10,226 nt of DNA from Thalassiosira profunda (Eukaryota > Bacillariophyta > Thalassiosirophyceae > Thalassiosirales > Thalassiosiraceae): assembly GCA_036939355.1 (NCBI GenBank), contig JALLAP010001165.1, positions 1-10,226 of the forward strand, in the 5' to 3' direction. This document shows positions 1-6,191 of this stretch, one piece after another. The translations under genes were made by a program, and so were the position numbers. Below the pieces are notes generated by a model. It made no database searches. It saw only the letters and a program-made list of their open reading frames with translations, and was not told where the DNA came from. Positions within the stretch are counted from its first letter, which is position 1. Every line of letters begins with the position of its first letter.

Positions 1-544
1 CTAGCAAATGTGCCGCTCCATCAATCTCCAAACCCATTCTCACCGGCACCGTCTTTTCCTTCCCCGGTGGTTTTCGCTTCAATGCCAGTCCACTGTGGTC
101 GTCTCCGTCCGACCACCTCCGCCTCGACGCCCACTTGGGCTGCGTCGGTCGATAATCCAATACGGATCGATGCATCGCATTGCTTGCAAAGTTGGGATCG
201 GGGCGCTGCAGTCCGCAGATGGTCCCGGCGATGGCGTCGAAGGCCGCGTCGGCGACGTCATCAAATGTGGACGGAAATGAGGGCGGCGACGCGAGATGTT
301 CCACTCCCCAGTATTCGAGGTTGCGCCGCCGTCGCCGCCGGCGGAAATCATCATGTTGATGTGCGTGCCCATCGTCTTTGGTGGATTGCAACATGCTGAT
401 GTTGATGCACCGCCGACGCGGGTGACGGGTCTGGCTCGTAATTGGCATGAAGGAAAAGCCGCCAGCGACATCTGGACAGACCCCCGCGGCGAGGGCGGCC
501 GCCAAGAGGCGGAGCTGCAGCTTGGTTGGATGGCCGCCGCCCAT
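1..544 (-). CDS. Probable plastid-targeted protein of unknown family (3' end beyond window)
   Basis: The frame has no stop from 544 to the left edge, giving the first 181 residues; the C-terminus lies outside. The Met at 544 is the first ATG: upstream the frame stays open to about 706 without another ATG. Residues 1-29 look like a signal peptide (Lys8, Arg12, then LLAAALAAG), ending Ala-Gly-Gly followed by Phe30. Residues 36-50 are basic and rich in Ser/Thr, like a transit peptide. Signal peptide plus Phe plus basic stretch is the known pattern for complex red plastids. Seven Arg stand at 68-74. After that the protein looks folded: an acidic helix-like segment at 94-112 (FDDVADAAFDAI...), then DPNFASNAM (116-124), SVLDYRP (127-133) and VRMGLEIDGA (168-177). 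I do not recognise the family and assign no function. It shares a 333-bp divergent promoter region with the FUN14 gene. The frame is well supported; plastid location is inferred. Confidence 0.66.
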   Translation of the reverse strand, partial: MGGGHPTKLQLRLLAAALAAGVCPDVAGGFSFMPITSQTRHPRRRCINISMLQSTKDDGHAHQHDDFRRRRRRRNLEYWGVEHLASPPSFPSTFDDVADAAFDAIAGTICGLQRPDPNFASNAMHRSVLDYRPTQPKWASRRRWSDGDDHSGLALKRKPPGKEKTVPVRMGLEIDGAAHLL

Positions 545-877
545 CCCTTCGCCGCTGCCACCGCTACTGGGCCGAGATCGGTGACACCGCCCGGTTGATG
601 TTGATGCAAGTTGATGTCTGTTGTTGATGGTTGATGTTATGCTGTGGCTGACTGCAAGGCTGTCCGTGCTGCAAGCTTCCACGTGGTTGGCCACGAGACG
701 TGCACCTCAAAAGCCGTTGCCCACTTTTAGCTTTCCACTCTTCAGCAACAACGCTGAACAAACCACCTCCCCGCCCGACCTCGGCATCACCAACGCCCCC
801 CCCTTTGAGGCGACTGCGACCATATCGGGGAGGGGAGGAGTTCAAGGTGCTACGCAGATAGCTTGCATTGCAACAGT
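545..877. promoter_or_regulatory. Divergent intergenic region, probable bidirectional promoter
   Basis: These 333 bp separate the start codons of two genes transcribed away from each other: the plastid-protein gene (-) and the FUN14 gene (+). No convincing coding frame or TATA box was seen. It contains five TTGATG copies near the minus-strand gene, a C-rich run around 776-804, and a TTGCAA palindrome ten bases before... the plus-strand region ending just upstream of the FUN14 ATG (868-873). The role as shared promoter is inferred from geometry alone. Confidence 0.5.
595..636. repeat. Imperfect TTGATG hexamer repeat
   Basis: TTGATG occurs at 595-600, 601-606, 611-616, 624-629 and 631-636, with short irregular spacers. 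On the minus strand this reads CATCAA five times, 51-92 nt upstream of the ATG at 544, so it probably lies in that gene's 5' leader or core promoter. It could be a decayed microsatellite or a set of binding sites; nothing decides between them. A shorter related stretch occurs inside the coding region near 397-408. Confidence 0.6.
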
Positions 878-1684
878 ATGGCGCCCGCCCGATTCCTCGT
901 CGCCCTCGCGTGGGCCGCGTGCCTGCTGTCGCCTCAGCTGGCGGCGGCCGCCGACGCTGCCGACATCGACTGCCCCGGCCCCGACGAGGCGTTCGTGACG
1001 ACGTGCAGCGCGCGCGGCGAGCCCTCCGCGGAGCAAACGCAAACGCCGCCAACCGACGCAACATCAACGGCAGACGATGCAACAACCGGTAACGCAGAGG
1101 CGACACCTGACGAGGCAGACATATTGGACGAGTCGGATTTGGTAAACGAGGTGCTGGAAGATGCAAAAGAAGATCCTCCTCCGCAGCCAACGCAGACGCG
1201 CCAACCCCCCAACAGCAACGAGTACGGACAGGAGCCACACTTCAGCGACGAACCGGGCTACTGCGACGCCAACGAGGGCACCGCCGCCATGCACCAATTG
1301 CAACACACGACAAAACGGCTCCTAGCGAAATACTACGATCCGCTGCCGCACAAAGGAAAGACCGCCATCGGAGTTCTTGGTGGCTTCGCTGCATCTCGTT
1401 TATCTCTTGGGGCGGCCAACCGGGTCTTCCGGATCCTGGGCGCCACGTGGGTGCTTTCGGAGGCGATGCACACGTCGGGATTCTGCGACGAATTGCAATG
1501 CATCCCCGGGGAAGCGCGGCCGTGGGTGGGGATATTGCGGAGGGCGATCGTCACACAGTGCATGAAGGTGCGGGCGTTGGCAAGAAAGGTTTGGGACCAG
1601 GAGAGGATACGAAAGTTTGCGCAGAGGGATGAGATGGTGGCGGCGGGATTTGCTGCTGGGGCGTTCATTGGGTTCGTTGTGTGA
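878..1684 (+). CDS. FUN14-domain membrane protein with N-terminal signal peptide
   Basis: The protein has 268 residues from the ATG at 878 (context AGTATGG); an in-frame TTG 15 nt upstream is not a credible eukaryotic start. Residues 1-25 form a signal peptide (FLVALAWAACLLSPQLAAAA). Residues 26-140 are acidic, rich in Thr, Pro and Gln, and probably disordered. The C-terminal 110 residues match the FUN14 pattern: a Gly-rich helix at 162-180 (TAIGVLGGFAASRLSLGAA), a second helix at about 183-198 ending in HTSGF (199... region, where the family has HTGY), an amphipathic basic stretch, and a Gly-rich final helix at 252-268 (MVAAGFAAGAFIGFVV). FUNDC1, the animal member, is a mitophagy receptor of the mitochondrial outer membrane. 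Here the signal peptide implies entry into the ER or plastid route instead. Cys203 and Cys208 flank the loop after helix two. I see no convincing LC3-interacting motif. Membership is fairly sure; function and membrane are not. Confidence 0.72.
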   Translation: MAPARFLVALAWAACLLSPQLAAAADAADIDCPGPDEAFVTTCSARGEPSAEQTQTPPTDATSTADDATTGNAEATPDEADILDESDLVNEVLEDAKEDPPPQPTQTRQPPNSNEYGQEPHFSDEPGYCDANEGTAAMHQLQHTTKRLLAKYYDPLPHKGKTAIGVLGGFAASRLSLGAANRVFRILGATWVLSEAMHTSGFCDELQCIPGEARPWVGILRRAIVTQCMKVRALARKVWDQERIRKFAQRDEMVAAGFAAGAFIGFVV

Positions 1685-1756
1685 TGGCGATGAAGACGGG
1701 TAATACAACCAACAGCACTTCACAGCAACAGATGCGTCTGCGTCCCCTTTGGTTTC
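1685..1756. other. 72-bp convergent junction between FUN14 and carrier genes
   Basis: Stop codons of the FUN14 gene (+) and the carrier gene (-) are 72 bp apart. No strong hairpin or clear polyadenylation signal was identified. Overlap of the two 3' untranslated regions is likely. Confidence 0.55.
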
Positions 1757-2743
1757 TTATTTGATTGCGCGATTGTCGAGGTAGCTCGTCATCAGCGGCT
1801 CCAAACCGAACGTGATGCCCCACAATCCGCACATGTAGATGCTCCGCTGCTTGAAGCCCGAATACAGCTTTCGCCATCCCTCCGTTCTGAGAATGGACGA
1901 TGCGCAATCCAGTGCCGACGTGTAGGGCACCGCCGTGCTGGCAGCCTGCGTCATCATCCGTGTCTTTACAACGTCGATGGGCTGGGTCACCAATCCTGCG
2001 ATCAAGGCAGAAGCTATCCCAATCCCAACATTCTCTGCGGGTGTCAACCATGCTTCCTCGTCTCCCCTTCGTTGCTTGTACTGCAGCATCTTGCTCCTGA
2101 TGACATCTCGAGATGTGAAAGTGGTCACGACGAACGGTACGTTCCTCGACATCGTGGGTCGCCACCCAGAATAAAACCCCAGCAACCCCTCCGTTTGCCA
2201 GACTTTGCGAATAGCTTCCCGGAAGCTGCTGTACACTCCAGTAACAAGACGTTGCTTCAGCACCTCCTGCGGCACGCTGACCAAACAACTCCCAGCCGCG
2301 CCGCACGCGCTGGCCACCAGCGGTCCATACTTCGGGTTCACAACGCCGAAGATGCCGAATTGGAAGGCGCCCGTGAACAGGGCGAAGGAGCTGGTCTGGG
2401 CGCACCCACGCAAAAGCGCTTTCGCGCCGACGTCGGCCAGGGTTCGTCCGTCTCGCGTTTGGGCGAGGGTGCGAAGTGCATCGACCGGATATAAGAGGGC
2501 CTGCGCCAAGGCGCGGGAGGCGCCGCCCGCGAGGACTTTGTTGACGGCCGAAGAGGCGACACTTCCGCCGCGGGGAAGATTTGATTGCAATTGCCTCTCG
2601 TGCTGCGCTCGGCCTCTCGAAGAGAGGTTGGCGTGGATTGCAGCCGCCCGGCATACGACGGCGTACGAGACGAGCAGGATGAACAGGAGCGATGCCAGCA
2701 GGGGCCGCCGCCCGCCGCCACTGCTACGGCGGTTGATCGCCAT
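1757..2743 (-). CDS. Mitochondrial carrier family (SLC25) protein, SAM-carrier-like, with signal-peptide-like N-terminus
   Basis: The protein has 328 residues and the three-repeat carrier fold. The repeat signatures PxD/ExxR/K are at 86-91 (PVDALR), 158-163 (PQEVLK) and 255-260 (PIDVVK). Each of repeats two and three is followed by the usual EG...FYSG / EG...LYSG segment (185-193 and 288-296). The second repeat, with VPQEVLKQR plus a Thr-Gly, resembles S-adenosylmethionine carriers (SLC25A26/SAMC), which exchange SAM for S-adenosylhomocysteine across mitochondrial or plastid inner membranes. The substrate remains a guess. Carriers normally lack a cleaved presequence; this one has about 65 extra residues. 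They open with basic residues, then a hydrophobic core at 15-30 (LLASLLFILLVSYAVV), CRAAA, and a basic Ser/Gln-rich stretch. That suggests delivery through the ER to a complex plastid, although no Phe follows the predicted cleavage site. It converges on the FUN14 gene, with 72 bp between stops. Confidence 0.85.
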   Translation of the reverse strand: MAINRRSSGGGRRPLLASLLFILLVSYAVVCRAAAIHANLSSRGRAQHERQLQSNLPRGGSVASSAVNKVLAGGASRALAQALLYPVDALRTLAQTRDGRTLADVGAKALLRGCAQTSSFALFTGAFQFGIFGVVNPKYGPLVASACGAAGSCLVSVPQEVLKQRLVTGVYSSFREAIRKVWQTEGLLGFYSGWRPTMSRNVPFVVTTFTSRDVIRSKMLQYKQRRGDEEAWLTPAENVGIGIASALIAGLVTQPIDVVKTRMMTQAASTAVPYTSALDCASSILRTEGWRKLYSGFKQRSIYMCGLWGITFGLEPLMTSYLDNRAIK

Positions 2744-3068
2744 GGTGGGGTTGTGGAAGGTGAAGGTGGTTGAACAGGTGGGAAAAACACGTACGCGTCA
2801 CGTGAAAGATAGATCCGTCACGGTTGGAAGCGCGGACCGGGACCGGCGGATTTTTTTCAGGAAGAGGTGTCAGAGGTCAGAGGCGGCCTGAAAGATCCAA
2901 TGACAACTGTGGTGTCTCGAGCGCAATTGCAACTCCGCGCACCGGCGCCAACACCAACCTGAGGGCGGGTTCAGAGGACGTGGCCGCGCTGAGAAGTGGG
3001 CTCGTATGCTCTGCTCATAAATTGTGATTTCGCCTCGACCGCAAGGAGCCCGCATCACTGAACCGACG
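2744..3068. promoter_or_regulatory. Divergent intergenic region between carrier and CP12-like genes
   Basis: These 325 bp lie between the carrier start (-) and the proposed first exon of the CP12-like gene (+). No coding frame with recognisable content was seen. It holds a run of seven T at about 2850-2856, TTGCAA at 2927-2932, and a mixed G+C-rich stretch at 2935-2995. Promoter function in both directions is inferred from gene orientation; I saw no clear TATA box. Confidence 0.45.
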
Positions 3069-3681
3069 ATGAGAACGGTGAGTGGGCATATCGATCGACG
3101 GAGGCGGCGGCGCGGCGGCGGCGGAGGCCCATGGCCCTCCGTCTCCCCATCTTTGCTTGCGTTGCGTGCATCGATGACGGGAAACTCACCGACCCGTCTC
3201 TTCAATCGCACCATCAATTCAGCCAGGCCGAACGCTCTCGATTGTTGCAATTGCAATGTTCGCCACCCTCCGAAAGGGATGCGCCGCCTTCGGTAGCCTC
3301 CCGGCGAGACACAAGCTTCCGATGCTGCGCTCCCAACAACCTCATCACGTCCAGAGCCGCGTGCGGTTGCACGTCTCCGCGTCGCTGCCCCAAGACCAAG
3401 AATCTCTCTTCTCCGTTCGCGACGTCGAGCGCGAGCTCAAGGGCGCGCTGGACTTTGCACGCGATATGGACAAGAGGTACGGTTTGTGCACGAAACCGAG
3501 CCAGGAGGCGTGGTCGCACGTGGACGAGGTATATCGGATGATGCAAGATCTTCGGGTCGACGGCGCCTCGAGTGAGCAGCAACGCCATGCGTCGCGGCGT
3601 ACCGTCGAGAGGCGACGAGAACCGTCGACCAGCGGCGTGTCGATCGAAGGAGATGTCAAGGGAGTTCGATACTTCTTCTGA
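3069..3681 (+). CDS. CP12-like protein, probably plastid-targeted; spliced (3069-3077 joined to 3223-3681)
   Basis: CP12 is a small disordered protein that binds GAPDH and phosphoribulokinase in the plastid stroma and switches the Calvin cycle off in the dark. The proposed 155-residue product carries, at 79-107, a stretch matching the CP12 core: helix, Lys-Arg-Tyr-Gly (87-90), eight residues, then AWSHVDEV (99-106), equivalent to AWD/ExVEE of the family. It is atypical. Only one Cys (92) lies before the core, and the C-terminal Cys pair that contacts GAPDH is missing; the tail is basic and ends in Phe-Phe. The start is chosen from splicing: ATG AGA ACG at 3069-3077 is followed by GTGAGT, and joining at CAG (3222) keeps the frame. 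This gives Met-Arg-Thr, a hydrophobic core at 8-19, and Gly-Cys-Ala-Ala before Phe26, then a basic stretch, which is a bipartite plastid signal. The unspliced alternative starts at the ATG at 3256 (141 residues) and has no signal peptide. Family call moderate. Confidence 0.58.
3078..3222 (+). other. Predicted intron in the CP12-like gene
   Basis: The 145-nt segment begins GTGAGT and ends with a pyrimidine-rich stretch and TTCAG. Splicing is phase 0 and joins a 3-codon exon in frame with the downstream coding region, which is open from 3178. It contains a GGC-rich tract at about 3102-3128. A competing acceptor four bases later (CCAG) would break the frame. If the ATG at 3256 were used instead, this would simply be a 5'-leader intron. 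Confidence 0.55.
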
Positions 3682-4114
3682 TGTTGCGCTCTGCACTCCA
3701 ATTTTGCTCCGTGCGTGTAGATGCTACAATGAACGATTGATCATCAATCAAACTGTACATAAATCACTCTGTGCCAACATCAACTTCCGCGACCACCATT
3801 ACCGTTACTTCCGTGTTGTTTGCTTCTTGTCCTACATGGATTGTATGCAAGAAAGGTGTCGCGCAAGGATCCGATTTGCTGAGGCACGTCTCTTCGTTAT
3901 GTTGGAGACATCTGCGAGAGGAGTAAAGCTCGGCATTACTCTTAAGCCGCCTTGTCAGCCGAGCTCTAAAGTACAATATCGAAAACAGATGATGCATTCT
4001 GGCTTCAATAGTGAAGAAAGGACATGCCATGTGTGCAGTATGTATGAACCTCCACACCCTACGAGAGGAAGGTACGTTGCAAATCGACCTGAACTTGTGG
4101 TATCGTGCAAATCT
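3682..4114. other. Convergent intergenic region, 3' flanks of two genes
   Basis: These 433 bp lie between the stop of the CP12-like gene (+) and the stop of the first CaaX-tailed gene (-). The sequence is noticeably richer in A+T than the genes and should hold both 3' untranslated regions. Open frames cross it on both strands, but none has recognisable content or a sensible start. The only structure noted is a 15-nt palindrome at 3735-3749. No polyadenylation signal could be assigned with confidence. Confidence 0.5.
3735..3749. repeat. Perfect 7-bp inverted repeat GATTGAT-C-ATCAATC
   Basis: The two 7-bp arms are separated by one base and lie 54 nt downstream of the CP12-like stop codon. With a 1-nt spacer it cannot form a normal RNA hairpin at full length, so a protein site or chance is more likely. 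Ten of its bases (ATTGATCATC) recur exactly at 6401-6410. Confidence 0.5.
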
Positions 4115-4597
4115 TTACAGGATGATGCACTGACATCCCACCTTGGTCTCGGTGTCCTTGGGATGTTGGGCCGGAGGCTGCAGATCTTCCTTGGATGTAG
4201 GCAGTACCTGCTTGTGCGAATGCACCACATGGGTGGGCGGGCGCCTCTCAGGAATTTCTTTGTCTTCCAGGACCGACGCCACCGTCTCAGGCGTGGATGT
4301 CAACGTACTCGATCTCTTCATCTGATTGCGCGGAGGCGTCCCGAAGAAGTCCGCCGCGCCACTCGATCCTTGCGACATGGACTGGGTGCGCGAGCGGCGT
4401 CGGCGGCGGGCTTCGGCGGCGGAAGCCCGATCGCTTGTGCTGTCCGAGAGCGACCGCTCCCGTGAAGTCGAGGTGGATTCCGATTCGCTCGAGAACGAGA
4501 CGGAAGAGGCGAGCGTCTCGGTGGTGGAGAGCCTCTTGTGCCCGAGGGAGGGAGAGGTGCCCTCGACGGTGAAACTCGGCTCAATGTAGGGCGCCAT
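4115..4597 (-). CDS. Disordered Ser/Arg-rich protein with C-terminal CaaX box (CaaX-tailed paralogue 1)
   Basis: The 160-residue product has no transmembrane segment and no recognisable enzyme domain. Residues 24-60 are very rich in Ser, Thr and acidic residues. A basic block at 61-70 (AEARRRRRSR) leads into TQSMSQGSSGAADFFG (71-86), followed by a Pro- and charge-rich linker. The last residues are Cys155-Gln-Cys157-Ile-Ile-Leu160. C-I-I-L fits a CaaX box, and Leu in last place is the known preference of geranylgeranyltransferase I; Cys155 beside it could be palmitoylated. Basic block plus lipid tail suggests cytosolic-face membrane attachment. The Ser-rich parts offer many kinase sites. It shares the basic block, the ADFF motif and the tail with the neighbouring gene at 5333-6157 on the same strand, so the two look like an old tandem duplication. 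I do not know the family. The ATG at 4597 is the first usable one after a probable leader intron. Confidence 0.62.
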   Translation of the reverse strand: MAPYIEPSFTVEGTSPSLGHKRLSTTETLASSVSFSSESESTSTSRERSLSDSTSDRASAAEARRRRRSRTQSMSQGSSGAADFFGTPPRNQMKRSSTLTSTPETVASVLEDKEIPERRPPTHVVHSHKQVLPTSKEDLQPPAQHPKDTETKVGCQCIIL

Positions 4598-4606
4598 GAG
4601 TGCTAG

Positions 4607-4690
4607 CTGGGGCGGTGCGCGTGCAAGGGATGGCGAGGACGGTTTAGCTCAGTTCATGCATCGACATCTCCATCGGAAATCGGAACTCAC
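4607..4690 (-). other. Predicted 5'-leader intron of CaaX-tailed paralogue 1
   Basis: On the minus strand the sequence reads GAGAAG|GTGAGTT at the donor (4690) and ...CACCGCCCCAG at the acceptor (4607), an 84-nt intron ending ten bases before the ATG at 4597. The upstream exon has a TAA in the frame continuous with the coding sequence and no ATG, so the intron probably lies in the untranslated leader. CTAG four bases later is an alternative acceptor. Confidence 0.5.
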
Positions 4691-5332
4691 CTTCTCGGTA
4701 TCCTCGGCAGCAGCGGTTGCAAATATCGATGTTTAGCGAGACGGGTGGAGCGGACGGCCAGCGTTAGTGGAGGGCTATCGAGGTTGGGCGGGGTAGTAGG
4801 GGAAAGTGATCTTTGCTGCGCCGCGGCCGCATTGGGTTCACATGATCGTCGTCTTGCTCTTGCCTTGGCGGCGCCTCTCCGACAAAGATTTTCTGTCTCG
4901 ACATCTCTCGGCGATCAATAGCGATCATGATTAGTACAATGGCACAAAGGACTCCGTGGAATCATCGCCACTTTACAGACATTTGGCGAAATAAATTCTC
5001 GGCCGCAGAGCCGCCTCGGAAGCTCCTCTCCCCGAGATTCAAAGAGGAGGTTGCAAGCCTTTGGTGATGTGATACTTAACCAGCTATCCTGGTAGGAGAT
5101 TCTTTGTACCATCCATCGGGTGAAAAGCTGTTGCAAGGCGAAAGCGCGAGGAGCGTTTTACAAAGGAACCTCAAATCTAGGTTACAACAGCTCGCCTCCA
5201 ACAGAACAATGACACTCCATGTCCATGGGTATTCCTGCAATACACTCGCACACACACTTTGATTTCTGTGCGTGTAACGATGCGTAGCCGAAATTTTTAC
5301 TGCAGTCAACCCCTTCCATCTCCAGCTAGGAA
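4691..5332. other. Intergenic region between the two CaaX-tailed paralogues
   Basis: About 640 bp that should hold the leader exon and promoter of paralogue 1 and the 3' flank of paralogue 2, both on the minus strand. Short open frames occur here, but none has a recognisable domain or a plausible translation. TTGCAA occurs at 4717, 5051 and 5132. I saw no RNA gene. There is no trace of a third paralogue between the two. Confidence 0.45.
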
Positions 5333-6157
5333 TCATAGAATGATGCAACCACATTTCGCAGATGCGATATTCGGTATCTCTGATTTCACTGCGGTATCCA
5401 CTCTTCTCTGCTCCTTTGGACTTGTTGCACTAGTGCTAGGATCCACCAGCCTCTCTGCGCGCATAGAGACGCGAGGGCGGTCGCTGCGGCTGTCGTTTCT
5501 CAAGCTGTGCTCCTCGTTCAGCCGTGCCAACGTCGTCTTCTGCCCTTCCCCTCCAGGGGTAGCATTGGCCTGGCCGCCTAAGAAGAAGTCGTTCGACGCG
5601 AGCGAGCCGGCCGGCAGGGAGTGCGCTCGTTTCCGTCTCAAGTGCACATCCCTCCTACTCGCAGCTGCGGCCGCGCCGGAGTGATCGGAGACAACCCTCG
5701 CATCTCGAGCGAACACCTGCCCCGGGCACGACGCCGTTTTGGCCACCACATTTCTCTCGCGAGGAATTGGCGCTTGGGGAACTGGCGACGTAATTGTTGC
5801 CTCCGGCGGTGCACCATCAATATTCGGTTTGCTTATCGAGGGGGCTGCCTCGAACGATATGTGCCTTTTTCGCTGGGGCCCGGGACGGCTGTCTCGGGCG
5901 ATGATGGGTGCCACCCTGCCTTTCATTCTGCCTCGAGGTGTATGGGTGTATGTGATGGGTATCTTGCAGCAATCCGTCAACGTAGTCTGATGTGAGTAGT
6001 AGCTCTGGGTTCCGGGGACGATCGTTGAAAGAGGGCATCGTTCGACTGGCTTCGCGTTGTCATGATGGGTATGGCGCTGCTGCGCTGGTTGGGCGGCGAC
6101 CAAGAGCACGAGCACCGAGAGAGGGGCAACCGCGTTGGTACGTTTTGTGAAACCCAT
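5333..6157 (-). CDS. Basic, disordered protein with C-terminal CaaX box and hydrophobic N-terminus (CaaX-tailed paralogue 2)
   Basis: The 274-residue product ends Cys269-Gly-Cys271-Ile-Ile-Leu274, the same CxCIIL tail as the gene at 4115-4597. Further shared features in the same order are RDARVVSDHS (151-160, compare RERSLSDSTS), a basic block LRRKRAHS (173-180), and SNDFFLGG (188-195, compare AADFFGTP). RAHSLP inside the block resembles a 14-3-3 phospho-Ser site (RxxSxP). The N-terminal half has no counterpart in the shorter paralogue. It starts with a hydrophobic run at 10-22 (VAPLSVLVLLVAA) after two basic residues, like a signal peptide, then a His-, Cys- and Pro-rich stretch. A signal peptide and a CaaX box are normally incompatible, because prenylation is cytosolic. 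The hydrophobic run may therefore be a membrane anchor, or the true start may lie further in, for example Met78. I saw no donor site supporting an intron here. Function unknown. Confidence 0.58.
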   Translation of the reverse strand: MGFTKRTNAVAPLSVLVLLVAAQPAQQRHTHHDNAKPVERCPLSTIVPGTQSYYSHQTTLTDCCKIPITYTHTPRGRMKGRVAPIIARDSRPGPQRKRHISFEAAPSISKPNIDGAPPEATITSPVPQAPIPRERNVVAKTASCPGQVFARDARVVSDHSGAAAAASRRDVHLRRKRAHSLPAGSLASNDFFLGGQANATPGGEGQKTTLARLNEEHSLRNDSRSDRPRVSMRAERLVDPSTSATSPKEQRRVDTAVKSEIPNIASAKCGCIIL

Positions 6158-6191
6158 AATTGGGTACTACTCGTGCAAATAGGTTGAAATG

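Noticed and set aside
10..598. Plus-strand open frames at the left edge (10-399 and 296-598)
   Set aside because: Antisense to the plastid-protein frame; Pro/Ser/Arg-rich with no recognisable content, and the first begins with GTG.
79..609. Minus-strand open frame of 176 codons near the left edge
   Set aside because: Its first codon is TTG and the product is low-complexity. The other minus-strand frame, starting with ATG at 544 and open to the edge, has a plastid presequence and protein-like motifs.
564..1238. Minus-strand open frame of 224 codons opposite the FUN14 gene
   Set aside because: Arg- and Pro-rich antisense shadow in G+C-rich DNA; no domain, and the opposite strand encodes a coherent signal peptide plus FUN14-like helices.
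1665..2654. Long open frame (329 codons) on the minus strand overlapping the carrier gene
   Set aside because: It is a shifted reading of the carrier coding region. The translation is Arg/Gly/Cys-rich with no domain, while the carrier frame shows all three family signatures.
3102..3128. GGC-rich tract as a separate repeat element
   Set aside because: Short and interrupted, and inside the predicted intron; no sign of a mobile or functional repeat.
3131..3541. Plus-strand open frame starting MALRLPIF, overlapping the CP12-like gene
   Set aside because: It starts inside the predicted intron and reads the CP12-like exon in a different frame, losing the CP12 core; Cys/Arg/Ser-rich.
3572..4465. 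Open frame of 297 codons on the plus strand
   Set aside because: It runs from the end of the CP12-like gene, through the intergenic region, and antisense across CaaX paralogue 1. Composition is erratic, no motif is recognisable, and it contradicts two better supported genes.
4643..4725. Possible tRNA: TTTAGCTCAG followed by GGTTGCAAAT
   Set aside because: Only a D-arm-like word and a weak T-arm-like word are present. No acceptor stem pairs and no anticodon arm could be built, and the stretch overlaps a predicted splice donor.
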